From: Magicicada septendecula
Lineage: Eukaryota; Arthropoda; Insecta; Hemiptera; Cicadidae
NCBI GenBank assembly: GCA_034769895.1
Contig: CM068367.1
Coordinates: 127,646,927-127,710,926 of the forward strand
Length of the DNA: 64,000 nt
Direction: 5' to 3'
In this document: positions 37,086-49,975 of the stretch, one piece after another
Layout: each line of letters begins with the position of its first letter
Numbering within the stretch: position 1 is the stretch's first letter
Translations under genes and position numbers: made by a program
Notes under the pieces: model-generated
Told to the model about the DNA's origin: nothing
The model's database searches: none
What the model saw: only the letters and a program-made list of their open reading frames with translations

Positions 37086-38020
37086 ACATCTCTTTCGAAT
37101 TTTGTGGGAAAGACAAAACTGACTTCTTTAAGGTTCTTCGTTTGATTTCAAAAATAAATAAACAAAAAAACGTGTCGTTCTTTGAATGAGAGCAGCGCAG
37201 ACAATACAGACTCAGAAGTAATACACGGTATTTTCAGTTATCGTTTGTGTATACTAAAATATAATTAATAATTTTATGCGGTGTTATCGCATTCCAAACA
37301 TAACCTCGCCGTGGGTCACGCCAGGGGCGCTCTGGTTCGGTAACGCCGCCACGTTTATCGGAAATTTGATTAATATATTATCAACAATGACGGATAACGT
37401 GAGCGTACAGAACAGCCAGACCGGATTATCGAATCACGTGCAGCCCTATCGTGTTACAATACAGAATACACACGTTTTAAAACGTTACCTCGTTTTCTGT
37501 AACGCTTAAAACACAAGCCAGCTCACTTTAAACGTAAACGCTATTTTAATGTTCTTTGATGAGGACGATAAGCACACTTCTTTCAATAGTTCGAGTTTTT
37601 TTCTTTTAACTTGTTCTCCTTAATTAAGGTCCCTACGGAAACGAATCGATACCGACAGATACAATGGGCCCTCAGCTAACGCTCTCTTCGATGCTTAGTC
37701 CTCCCTGCCTACAAATTTAAAGATTAGGTGAAATTAAGGAGTCAAAAACACTCAAAATAGTCTTTACCAAGTAGTTTATACAATGAAATATCGTTTTACT
37801 TACCTAAACAAATGATTACTTACCTACCCATATGTACACGAAATTTACTTAATACGCACAAATAAGACGTGCTTCGCACGTATCTACACCACACATCTGT
37901 GCACGCACTGTATACATGTGTGCGTATATATGATTAAGAATGTATGTATGTACATAAGATAATTACGCAAAACGTCCACATCAAAACCCGCCCCAATCAC
38001 GCAGTGGTCAAAACGTAATT

Positions 38021-38150
38021 GAGATGTCCGACTGAGGTGTGCAACGACTTAAGAATGGTTACAGGTGCAAAATACCTACTGATAATAAGCTCGAATGGTC
38101 GGCACCTCCTCAATAGTCGTCACCACATGCATTACGATGAAATACTTAAT
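38021..38150 (+). repeat. Diverged direct repeat, copy A
   Basis: GAGATGTCCGAC, then GCAACGACTTAAGAA, GGTTACAGGTGCAAA and CTGATAATAA follow in the same order and spacing as in 39175-39320, at roughly three quarters identity by eye. Nature unknown; possibly an old dispersed repeat. Confidence 0.6.
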
Positions 38151-39174
38151 AACGTACAGCGTATAACATATAGGCTAATGTTCGAACGACAATGTAGTTT
38201 GCAAACAACCGCTGACCCAAAGCATCGGAAACTACAAGCATGTCTTCACATATATAAGATACCGACGATGTCTGAAAAGCTGAACCAACTAAGGTTAGGA
38301 TACTGAAGTTCTTGAAAGGCATAAAAATGATAAATACAGTGAATACATAGTATCTTTGCGTGTTCGCGTGTATTTGCGACACAAGAGGTGAAGCCTCACC
38401 TGTTTCTTTATGATCCCTCATTCGTACGGCGTAGTAAACCGCACTTTAATTGGGAACCAATTTTCCGGACTTAACTATGCATCTGAAGAAAAAATATTTT
38501 AACAAAAGCGAAAGTTAACGGAAGATTTTAAAAATTATGTAATGCTTTAACAAAACCAAAATATTACAACAGGCCTATTTACGTTTTCTAGCTACGAATT
38601 ATAGTAAAATCAATCATAAACACGTTTTATGACACACTAAGTGTCGCATAATTATCGGGAAACTTAATCTATAGAAATTTTAATGAATATACAACTGAAT
38701 CGGGCGATTTTTAATAAAATCCTCAGACCACAACCACAGAGCCTACGAAGCGCTATTTTATTGCCTCAATATTATCGAATCAGTTTACAGAATTAGTGTT
38801 TAAAATCCCAATCTGATTCTAATAACGGCACTGAAATGTACAAACCCAAAAAATGCAACAGAAATGTCTGCTCGTAAACATTCGTGGTTTTTCGATTCAA
38901 CACACGACAATAAGTAACAAAATGACGTGTACTGAACCGAAAAACTGTGTTGTCAATAGAAATGCCTCTTTTAACTCGGTCCGTAATTTATTACCTGGTG
39001 TGTTTTAAAACATAGCAAAAAGGGTCGAAAAGAGAAAAGGGAATGAAATTCCACGTATACCAGCCAGCCAGCCAGGAATGTGAATGGACCAACTATGCGA
39101 CCAAAATCCAAATATTCTATTTATACATATAACAAAGCAAAGCAACGCATACACTCACGTTCGTGGGAACGGGT

Positions 39175-39320
39175 GAGATGTCCGACCGACCGAGTGTACG
39201 TGCCAACGACTTGAGAACGGTAACAGGTGCAAAGCACGGACTGATAACAAACGGACAGTCGAATCGCGGGGTGCACTTCCCTTTCCAATAATCGCACGTA
39301 CGAATGCAACTATTACGTAA
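39175..39320 (+). repeat. Diverged direct repeat, copy B
   Basis: Partner of 38021-38150, with GAGATGTCCGAC, CCAACGACTTGAGAA, GGTAACAGGTGCAAA and CTGATAACAA in order. It lies about 1150 bp downstream in the same orientation. Confidence 0.6.
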
Positions 39321-40014
39321 CCGGGGCGTTTAAATATAGTTGTGAGCGACCCGACCACACCAAGTATCTAGACACACGGCGGGCAGTCAGTAATTACACA
39401 GCGTGGTGTGGCGACGTGACTGACGCGAGAGCAATTACCTCGTACTCTGGCTTGACACCTCCATCCCAACCGACCCCACCGCTTCTTAATGTGTACAGAC
39501 GGTTTCCTCCCGTACGTTGATGTTCGTCTTGTTGTATTTTATTCATCGTGCAACTATACAAAGTGCTTTAATGAGGCTCACTACCTGAAGAGATGAATAT
39601 TAGTTATTATGGTATGGCAGCCGTGAATGACATGCAATACAGTGATAAAATAATGACTGTGAAAATACAATACATCATGGAATAAAATAAATGCGAACGA
39701 GCGTATTACGTTAACAATAACAAACTGTCTTTTTTATTACAAGGGACAGTTTTTAATCAACGTGGCCTTTCGAGAGTGTCTCGGAGGACACGAACAGTGA
39801 CCACAAGTAAACGTCACATCATTTACGAAGGCTCGCCTTTAGCGCACATCATTCTCCCAACACAACAGGATACTCGCTGCCAATTACTTATCGTGCAGAC
39901 CGTCTGCTCCAGGTTCGTTCTGAAAAGACGTTACAGACAAAAGTCGAGTTAAGTCAATACTAGCTACACTTGTTGACTCGTTTGAATACTATAGATTTTT
40001 GCGCCAACCGGTCA

Positions 40015-40470
40015 CGGAGCAAAACTACGTCGAGATACACAATTAAAGTTTTACAAAGTCATTACGAACCCTGTACTGTCCTATGGTTGTGAATTATGGA
40101 CGACAACCAAGAAACAAGGAAGTAAAATACAGGCTTCAGAAATGGCATTCTTAACAGGAGTTAAAAGGTGCTGTAAACTTGATCGTAAAGAATGAGCCTA
40201 TAAGAGAAGAATTACAAGTTTTCAACCTGAATGTAAGACTAAAAGATTAACATAAAATTCAAAGATTATAAACAACGGTGGAAAGAGCGCTTAGAAAGAA
40301 TGTCGGATACAAGACTGGCCAAACAAGTCTGGGAATATAAACCTATATGACACAGATGTGTGAGTAGACCCGGGAAGAGATGGCTGGAGGATCTTTGAAG
40401 GCGGAACAGACAGCACTTTGCCTAATCCGTGATGTGAAGACGACGACGACGACGATGAGGATGATGATGT
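40015..40470 (+). pseudogene. Decayed non-LTR reverse transcriptase, C-terminal tail
   Basis: The reading LRRDTQLKFYKVITNPVLSY, GCELWTTTKKQ, KIQASEMAFLTGVKRCC is the FYK----LYG-E-W ... EM-FL--V block. After stops come YKQRWKERLERMSDTRLAKQ and PGKRWLEDL. It ends in a GAC/GAT trinucleotide run at 40437-40470. Confidence 0.8.
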
Positions 40471-42079
40471 CACGGAGTGAATGCAAGTTTTAGTTATAAA
40501 AGGTTACATTACGAAATTACGTTCCCCTTCGCGAGCCACTAAATGTGAATATGTTTGTACCACAGAAAACTGTGGAATACACGTTACTGACTTACGTAAT
40601 CTTCTATCTCCGTAAGGATTCAGATATTCCTACGTTCCCAATCTGTAGCCGACACTTACCTGAAACAAAACAGAAACGAAAATTAGCAACTGTGGTCAAC
40701 ACACAAGTCTCAACAAGTTAAAAAGTAAAAATTAAAACAATGGATTCAAGTCACTTGTACGGGTGGTTAAAATATAGATTAGGCCCTACCAACTTACCTT
40801 GCCAGTCTATATTCTTACGTCGACTATATTTGCCCGTTTTAAGACACATATTTACTTTCAGAATTTTATAATTTTCTTTACAGATCGTTGGAATGTTAAA
40901 AAATTAAGTTAGAAATTCATGCAATCAATCGACAAGAGATCGTCAATCTTTTATCATGAAAAGTAATATAATCTGTTTAGCAAGCTATAATTCACATGCC
41001 TGCTTTACATTTTTTTAAATTTCTAATACATATTTTACAAATGCATACTGGCTTGATTTCGTATAATATCACTATAATTATAACTGCTTCAGATAAACTG
41101 AATAATTCGTTTCATTTTTAATATTCTTCCTGATGAATGTTCGTTAAATCGTTTAGTAAACGTTCTGCCAGTTTCTTCGATGGAAAAATATGTCGCAGTC
41201 ATTACACGTTATTCACGTAAGTTTTATTTTCTAATCCCTGTCCTACCCTTTAACAGGGTATAGAAACCTCTAATCGGAGTATTATACAGTGTCTGATGCA
41301 GTGTTAAACAGAAGGCATTTTAAATAAAATTTCTCTCTTCTATAAAGAGCGACGTCAGGTCTTCTCGATTCTTTACCGTCCAAATGCTAACCCTTCTAAC
41401 CTATTTAGGCTACGTAAAGACTGAGCACAGTTGCCCGTCAATCAGCCGACCGTTTGAAACAATACACGAAGAAAGTGGCGCGTGCCAAAATATGAATCCA
41501 CAACGTTCTGTTAAAACTAATAAAACCGTGAGAAGCTCGAAATGACTATCAATAAACACACACACACACACAAGCGCGCCCGCGTGATGAACACTGCTAC
41601 TACCGATGACGACACCAGGGTACGAGAAACTAACCCCTACGAAATTATATTAATTTTACATATGTTGACAATACATATTGTATATGAAATAAAATTCGAC
41701 CTATTTACCTTCTTGTAAAGTCAATGTCGTTCGTTACTGTATTACGTAACGTTAACACATCAGACGGGACACGTGAGCAGAAATTTCGGTCGCCACCTTT
41801 GACCTCATGTTTGTGTAAGCATCCTGTTACAGCCACACCAATACACAATAGGTTACCTACTTACACGTCTCGGTTAATCTATCAATTGCTAAGTACGCAA
41901 ACTGAAAGCTTTTGCAGTCAAGAGAACTGCACCAAAAACTTCCAGTAAATGATTTCACTAATAAGGGTCATTCCATTACTTTACCTGTATTGTTAAAAGT
42001 ATGGTAATGTAATTTTAGGACTGCAATAAGATCCCCGCCGTTGACGCCTTGTACTACGAGAACTGGATGAGACCGAGAC
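40471..42079. other. Gene-free interval
   Basis: AT-rich, nothing supportable. Confidence 0.5.
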
Positions 42080-42185
42080 TCCTACTGAACACTGTGAAAG
42101 TCAATTTATCGCGAGGCAGATCTGAACCAACGACATCCAGCCGAGGAAGCGGGTGCGTTGACCGCTGCGCTGCACTCGTTACGTA
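42080..42185 (-). repeat. tRNA-derived SINE or tRNA pseudogene
   Basis: On the minus strand GCGCAGCGGTCAACGC (42170-42155) looks like a tRNA A box and D arm, and GGTTCAGATCT (42128-42118) like a B box, 27 bp further on. The acceptor ends do not pair, so it is not a working tRNA. No shared body with the other two SINE-like elements was seen. Confidence 0.5.
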
Positions 42186-42347
42186 ATTTGAATCCGAGTA
42201 AGAAAAAAAATTATTTTCGAACAAGCGTGAAAAATTAAAGTATCGAAAATACAAACATCAGAAGTTAAGTCCAGACGCCCTATAATTTACCACATATGAC
42301 ATCGGAGCCAAAAGTCAGAAATAAATATGCATTACGAGAATAAAATC

Positions 42348-42355
42348 GGGGGGGG

Positions 42356-42435
<80 letters not shown>
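42348..42435 (+). repeat. G run followed by a long GA microsatellite
   Basis: About 11 G residues are followed by about 38 GA dinucleotides, an 88-bp pure purine strand. Such mirror-symmetric purine tracts can form triplex DNA. Confidence 0.95.
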
Positions 42436-42437
<2 letters not shown>

Positions 42438-42812
42438 TGCTAGAGAAAGTCGTACTAGCACACAAATACATACATTCTGCAAAGTTCAATGAACAGTTCG
42501 GCATTACATATTTGTAAATGTCTTGCAGTCAAGAAAGGGTGCCCGGAAGGGGTTTATAAGGAAAATACACATACATACTCTATACAGACTCCTAAAAGAA
42601 CTCTTATCCAGTATCTGTACATTGTAAAAAGAGGTTCCCATTTCAATGGACCGAAACACAAAACACGTTCCATTTATCAGGAAGATAATTTGTTAAACTC
42701 TATATTAAAAATACCGTCATCAATCAGATAAAAATGTCAAAAGACTAGACCAGTGTGAAAATAAGAGAAAGGAGGAAGGTGCCCGCGTACATCTGCCATA
42801 CCGATGAAACAC

Positions 42813-42828
42813 GGGGGGGGGGGGGGGG
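42813..42828 (+). repeat. Run of 16 G residues
   Basis: Uninterrupted guanine run followed by GA-rich sequence; it can form a G-quadruplex and is also prone to sequencing length error. Confidence 0.9.
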
Positions 42829-42839
42829 TGAGAGAGCGA

Positions 42840-45800
42840 GAAAAGACAGACGGAGAGACGGACAGACGAAAGGGCAGGTCCCCGGCCCGGCGGTCTTTAT
42901 AACATTCCACTCCGTACATGACTTGAGGCTTCTCGCTCTTTCTCTCCGCTCTCTTCATCATCCTCCGACATTGCGCGCCTGCTAGGAGACTATTCTTAGA
43001 ATAATTTCTAATTTCTCTTTCATCTCTTCGCCGCTCACGTGGGGCAAACGTTACAGAACCTATAATATATAACACAATACCGTCACATATAATTAAAATT
43101 CCGTACTTTATATAAATTTTATTAATATACTGTACTTGATAATTATATCGTGTCTATCTATGCTGCTATTATTATGATTATTATCAATAACGAGTTCTCC
43201 TTTGTACTGGAAAATGTCTCAGTGCGGTCTCTTCTCGCTTATTACATTACACAGGTATTACGATAGCCTTTATGTGCGAAGCCGCAGCCTTCTGAATAAC
43301 ATACCGCAGCCATGAATCACACACGGTCGTTAAACTGGCCTCATTGATACGACGATTCTCCAACCGAGTCGGGTCACTTGTGAAAGAGTCTCTCTCTCTC
43401 CGAACGGGTTTTAACACGTTCTACATTTAACACTTAACGACACTTTATCGCCGACCCGTTGCCTCGATTTCGTAGTGACTGTTGAAAAGACCCGCTGCAC
43501 CGCCTGGACATTAGCCAATGCTGACAACCGCTAACAAAAATACTCGAAGCAACTGAGTTCAAGTCTCTCAGTCACCGAGAAAACGAGCCGATACACCTAA
43601 ACGGATGAAATGTGCGCGCGCCGAAGACTGTCACACACCTGCTATCTTTCTCGACTATGCATGCTTTATAAATATTATGCGACATATGCCATAACCAAAT
43701 ATGGTTAACAATATACGGCAAAGATATAAGTTACGTATCTTCTCAATATTACTACCCTGAGTATACCGTACATACTACGTATGCCATAAACATTGACAGG
43801 AAGGACATTGAGTCCGTACTTGGAGAAAGGATAGAAAATTCCGTATTCAGAGAACCGATCCGATTCAGGTATATCATAGTTTTTGCTGAAAATGTGGGAA
43901 GTTACAAAAACTCCTCAAAGGTATCAATAAATTTTGTTTGGAACGTACAGCCCACACTGGAAAAAAAAGTACGAAGAAATAGACTAAAAAAATTGCGAGA
44001 TAAAAACAGGAATGATCACGAGACCAACAAAAACGGAACAGCATATACGTACATATAGTAAATGACGACCACAAAAAAAACTAACAATAACTGATTTAAT
44101 AACACCATAGTTAATTTATCACGTTATATAATAAATAACATCACAGCACTTTAGTCGAAAATCAGGAAAGAATTATTTGAAAAGTTTTCTTCAGCACTTG
44201 CTCTTTGTAGCCGGAGATATTTAGAATCACAGCAGAAAAAGCGGCAATTCTGCTTATATTGCTGTAATTCCGATTACATAATCGTAATAAATCGTACAAA
44301 TGGAAAATTTACCTGAATAAATAGTAGATAAGGGGGAGAATCAAACAAATAACTAACAATCGGGTCAGATGTCTTATGGATGGACTACGTTCAGCGATTG
44401 AATAATGGGCTTTGAATTGGATTGGAAACACATAAGGGGCAAATAATTGGGGCCCTGGAATCTTAAACAAAACAACTGTTCCGATTTTAAGAGATTTGTC
44501 GCACGGAACATAAGATGCCGACAATATGTATTCATATGTTTCCAATTAAAAGTTTCTATTTTTATTAAGATCGGCGCGTTCTTAAAACACCAGTATCATT
44601 AACTTACAGGTACCACTTATAATAGAAATAAAAGTTCTATAATAAAAGGGTACGAAAACGAGTTCTTCCTAAGTCTGCTTTCTGATCTGCGCGTATATAC
44701 AAAGTATATATTGTACTCAATAGAAAATTCGTTTTTTTTTCTGTAGCCAAATTACTGCAATACAACTCTCACCTACATCCCTCATGTACCACGACATCAA
44801 GAAGGTAATAGCAGTTAATCTAAAACCAGACTTAAAAATACTAAAAAAAAAAAAGAAACTGATCCTCGCTTAGCTGAATCTTCCGAAAGTAAGGACAGAA
44901 TCGTGCGTCAAGGGATTACTAACGTTTCATATGAATTTTCTTGTTTCCGACATTGGACTGCATCGCATGTAACGCGATACCAGTAATCCACTTCCAAAAA
45001 CGTCGGGGTACTTACACACAACGCTTGCCTAATAAGGAAATTGCAATAAAATTGCAAAACACTGGCCGGGCAAGCTCGGTTTACTCACTTGCCCGCGGCT
45101 CTTTACATCACTAGTGGACATGCGGAGACAATCGCTCCGGCAGACTGGATGAAAACCAGACACACATCTGCACACAGCAGTGCACTTCAAACTGACGGTA
45201 AGGACATTTATAAAAAAACTGTTCAAGGGATTAAAACGACAAATTACAAGATCTAAACGCAATAAAAACGTCCAGATATGCGTGCGATCACAAATTTGCT
45301 AAAATCGACAGCCCATCCTGTAGATCGGGATCTGTTTAAAATGTTTGTACTCTTCAAATCCATACCCACGACCACTTCATCGACGAATGCCAGTCTTGAC
45401 TTAACGGCACAAAGTCGGTAGACTTACTGCATCTAGTAGTCGATAATCAACAAACAGAGGAGACGAAGAGCGTGGAGGTGTCTAGTCAACTCAACTTTTA
45501 TAACGAAGTAAAGCAACAATCACAAAAGAACGGACGTGAATTTCTATGTATTCATGTACCTAGGGACATAATTTTGATGAATATACACACAAAGAGTAAA
45601 GGTAAAATACAAATAACTGTTAACAAAATGTTATTTATGAAGCCGAGTTAAAAAAAAAACCTCGGATAATATATGAAAAAAAAACAACTGCTGACGACAA
45701 CCGAAATCATTATAAGGCCACTCTCACAGCGGTAAGCGGTAAAATATGACAGGGCGGAGGAAGAAATCTGAAGGCTAGAGACGTTTACCGAATGATTTGC

Positions 45801-46905
45801 ATTGCAAACTTCTTAAGGATTCATAAGGGTTGATTTAAATAAGGATTAATTAAAACGACCAAGAGACAGACTGTACGACGCGGGGACATCGAAATCTAGA
45901 AAAACTACAAAAGAGATGGCCACAGAGCAGGAGGTAATCGCAGGAATCCACGACAAATATATGGGAAAAGAATGCGTATTCTATTACAAGGTACACACTA
46001 ATTATTGTCGAATATGTTTATGCTGAATTTAATATTATAATATTAGTTACCGAATTTTTGGCACTCAAGTAGTTTAAAAGTCAGTCATGAAAAAGATCCT
46101 TATGTGACGTATTCGGCACACAAGAAAGGCAGTGTGGCCAGCACTACGCTTCAGCGACTCGCTACACAAAGATATTATCAATTAACTCATACCACTTGCC
46201 TACCCAAAAATAATATCTTAGATATTGTACACTTGTATAGACTCCGAGTACTTCTACACATTTTGTTTATGGACATAATAGTCCATATTACACTATTGCC
46301 TGTAAAACCGACCCGCATGACAAAAACAACTGCGCATGCGCGAGAAAACGCAAAGAATCGCCCGAGTACAGATATAAACGAAGACACGGTTACGATGACC
46401 TCAAGTGACCATAGTTACGGCTTAATCATTACGTTAACGTACAGCTGTTACCTCTGTGCAAACACTTGAATCCGTTAAGAGGACGCGGGCGCACTGCGTT
46501 GTAATTACCAGTTATAATTAGAAAATATTAATAGTTTACGCTTTGTAGTTAATTGTCCGATAAGCCGAGCGAGTAATGAGGACATCCCCACCACCTGCGT
46601 TTAAAATCTACGTATAAAGACGAGTGAATAAATGTACACGATGAACATTATTTTTTTAAATACTCAATCGTCAAATAAAGAAAATCTGTCGGGCTATAAT
46701 CATCAACTCTATGCTTCTGCAAAATTTTGAAATTCTTCCCAACCACAGATTATAAAGTACTGTCGTAACCGTTATAAATCACATATTAAACCGTTACCCC
46801 CCACCGTGCCCTGTATATACGGATCTTGGTACAAACTGGCATATTACGTAGAAAAATAAAAAGGGCGGTTAGTTTACAAGTGTAAAAATAAGGATTTAGA
46901 AGATC
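42840..46905. other. Gene-free interval
   Basis: No supportable gene. The open frames on both strands at 43.8-46.5 kb are short and carry no motif I recognise. Confidence 0.5.
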
Positions 46906-46910
46906 ACTGA

Positions 46911-47053
46911 GTTGTATGGCAGCGGCTATCCTACTAATCTAGAGGTGCTCGGTACAAATCATGATACAATCGAGATACGATTTACAGTCCCCGGACCGGC
47001 TCAGCTTGTGAAATGAGTATCCGGACGGCTGAAGCGCAGTGCTGGCCACATCA
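46911..47053 (+). repeat. tRNA-derived SINE, degraded
   Basis: TGGCAGCGGCTATCC (46917) resembles an A box and GGTACAAATCATG (46951) a decayed B box. The body starting CAGTCCCCGGACCGGCTCAG at 46985 and ending GGCTGAAGCGCAGTGCTGG matches the body of the minus-strand element at 24421-24612 in order and text. No clear tail was found. Confidence 0.6.
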
Positions 47054-47059
47054 CTCAAA

Positions 47060-49927
47060 CTGGCACCCTAAACCTACCTAACTCCAAATTATTTCAGTGA
47101 TAACATTGACGCACAACTGACCATAATACGAATTGTAGAAGAAGAACAAAATATAAAAGGAGTCTTGCCACCGTCTTGGGAACACAGTAACTGAAGAAAA
47201 GACTGAAGTCACTAGTTTCGACGTTCGATATGGCATTGTAACAATTCGTTTATCAATTTCATTTAGTAATAACATGGGTCGGTTTCAATTTTGCAGAAAT
47301 CTAGGTCGACGAACGCTTATCTCGGTGCAACAAATCAACAAAGGCCCCCTTCACTTCCTAGTAATAACCGTAACAGTACTAATAAATTCGAATTTTGTTG
47401 TTTCTCTGCCGCTCCATACGCGCGCGCCGGGTTGATTAAATTTTATATTACTATTACAGTTATGAAACGATAAGGACTGCACTCAACAACATTTATGCTT
47501 TACTGTACAACATAATGTGTAACGGTAGTGCGTTCTCAATTAACTGTACTATACTGCAAACCACCACCAGAACACTATAAAGTACACAACACTATAACAG
47601 ATATGGTGAAGATGCTATTACTATACAATTAGAATATAATGCACCGTAGAGTTTACAACAGCAGAGCCTAAAGAAGTCGAAAACGATGCTATTTAAAGAT
47701 AAACGCATTACAGAAAAACGAAGACAGGATGAAACTGGATGTTACAACGGCTCAAGAACTTAAATGTGTGCGATGATAAGATGTTAATTAGATACATCCT
47801 CTGTCATTTCTTATGATAATGAAATTTCAGGTACGTTTTGTGTAACAACCGCCAAACCGTGTGTTAAAATTAAACATTTCCTGGCCTTAAGCGAGGTCTA
47901 ATTTTTTCTTCTACATCCAGACGGTTCAATCGCATTTGCGGCAGTGACTGGCGAAGGTGCACCCCTTACATCTGTTGACTGGTCCGTGCCATCTTCTGAT
48001 CGGTTGAGGCACTGGTAAATGCGATCGCTGCCGTATCTTAACCAATAACCGATTATGTGAGCTTACTTGCGCTATACACGTTCCCCGCAGCACTGGGTAA
48101 CCAAGAGTGTCCACAAGCAATCATGGGCTGCACCTCACACTGAGAAGGAGAAGATATTGACTGAACCTCGACAAGTGTGTCTATGTTACGAACAGACTAA
48201 TCTCAATTTCTAGCAGTACTAAAATGAATTATTATTTATTTTTTCAGACTGACTTGTTTTCCTCCCAGATTTAGAATCAGGATATGTTCCATTACTCTAG
48301 TCTACCAATGTATTCACTTTATCCTTTGATATACATTGTACCATTTCAGATTATCAATAGTTTTTAGTTTTTAAGCTTCAATTTTATTTATTTATTTTTT
48401 TTGTCTCTATTACCGTTTAACTGAAACATTTAAATGACATATCCTCCTTCACCCGCCTTCATCAACGTTTTACTTTTCTTATTATGTCTGCACAACTTAC
48501 ATTCTGTTTACACTTTTTCAGCAAGTCCTCATTGTTTTGTTAGGTCTCACAATAAGTTCCCTTCTTAAAACATGATAACATTATTTCATGTCTTGATCCA
48601 GACGTTGCTGTGCGATAATCGATTTATTCTTGTAGTGATCAACTCCAACTCTTGTTTCAGTTTACCGTAAATTCCTTCCCTACTGCTCGTCTACATCTTC
48701 TCCATCATTCGTTTTATGCTGTGTCACTACTTTTTATTATTTTGCTTTCACTTTTTACATTCTCATTAATTTAAATTTTAAAAACATTTACTGAAACTCC
48801 GTAATGATGTTCCGCTTCAAGAAAAATAACGTACAATTCGTTTCATTTCTTGCGAGATTTGCGATGTCACTTTACATCTCATTTTATTCACAATTACATC
48901 CTCGTTTATCATCCTAAATTGGTTGTTATTAAAGTTCATCTAATCTTCTAATCATCTAATTTTCCGCTATGCCTGTTTAGAGAATACCGTTGACTTTGGC
49001 GTCTGTGTGAAAGTATTTTCACTTGACTACGTAGTTAATTATAATCTGACCAACGGACCACAAAGGTAATCAATTGAATATGGAGAAAGGTATTTCGACC
49101 ATTCATGTAAACTAAAGCGTAATTAAATAAAATAAAGTACACACTCAATTAATAAATCTGCTTAAAGAACCACAAACAGTATTCTGAATGCGGTGGAAGG
49201 TTCCTATTTGACCAACTATGAAAGAAATGCGTAATGAAATAAAATTTCGACGAGAATCAGAACATTAAAATGGGACAAAAGTGGAATGCCAAGCATGCAA
49301 ATCCTTTTAATAAACTCGGCGAATATCGCACAGTATTTAAACAAGAAAAAATGTAATACGAATCCACTCTTAATTAGTTATACAAAACGAACTTTCCTTT
49401 GGGCGAATGGAGAAATTTGACTCGGTCTTTAGAATAAGATGGAGGGTTGGAGGAATCTTAAAAAGGAATTCATTCTGATGTAGGTACGCACTGAACTGTA
49501 GATTTATTGAATGCGTTATGTTTTGAATTTCCAACAGCAGAACATTGTCTTTAAATGTTTTAAAGAACGTTTCCTAGTATTTCACTTTTTTATTTACGTA
49601 GGTCAACACAGTATGTCTTATTGTGTATAAATTATTAATTATACTGTACCTGTAAAGGTACATTCACGCGTGGTTCGGATGTTAAGACTCTACTCCCATC
49701 ATCAGAAGTCGTTTTACGTCAATACAATAATTGTGCGTGGGTGATTCACTTTTAGTTAGTGATAATGAGGTTTTTTATTTGTTGATTGCTTTAAACTGAT
49801 TTGTTGGGTACTTTTATGCAGGCAATGTTTTAATAGTGCACATTAGAAGAAACGTTCATTTTTTATACCTTATTATAACCATAAAAAATATAATGTTATC
49901 CGCATAGCAAATACGACACACACACGC

Positions 49928-49930
<3 letters not shown>
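47060..49930. other. Gene-free interval
   Basis: No supportable gene. Positions 48180-49000 are T-rich on the plus strand. At 49675-49715 the minus strand carries a CTGATGATGG...CCGAA arrangement similar to the array motif. Confidence 0.5.

Positions 49931-49972
<42 letters not shown>
49931..49972. repeat. AT microsatellite at the retrotransposon insertion point
   Basis: About 20 AT repeats end exactly where the LTR begins, so the element appears to have entered an AT microsatellite. This hides any target duplication on the left. Confidence 0.9.

Positions 49973-49975
<3 letters not shown>

Larger units (their letters stand above)
37090..40009. other. Gene-free interval
   Basis: No supportable gene. 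Contains a pair of diverged direct repeats (38021-38150 and 39175-39320). Positions 39370-39500 are somewhat GC-rich without a recognisable feature. Confidence 0.5.
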
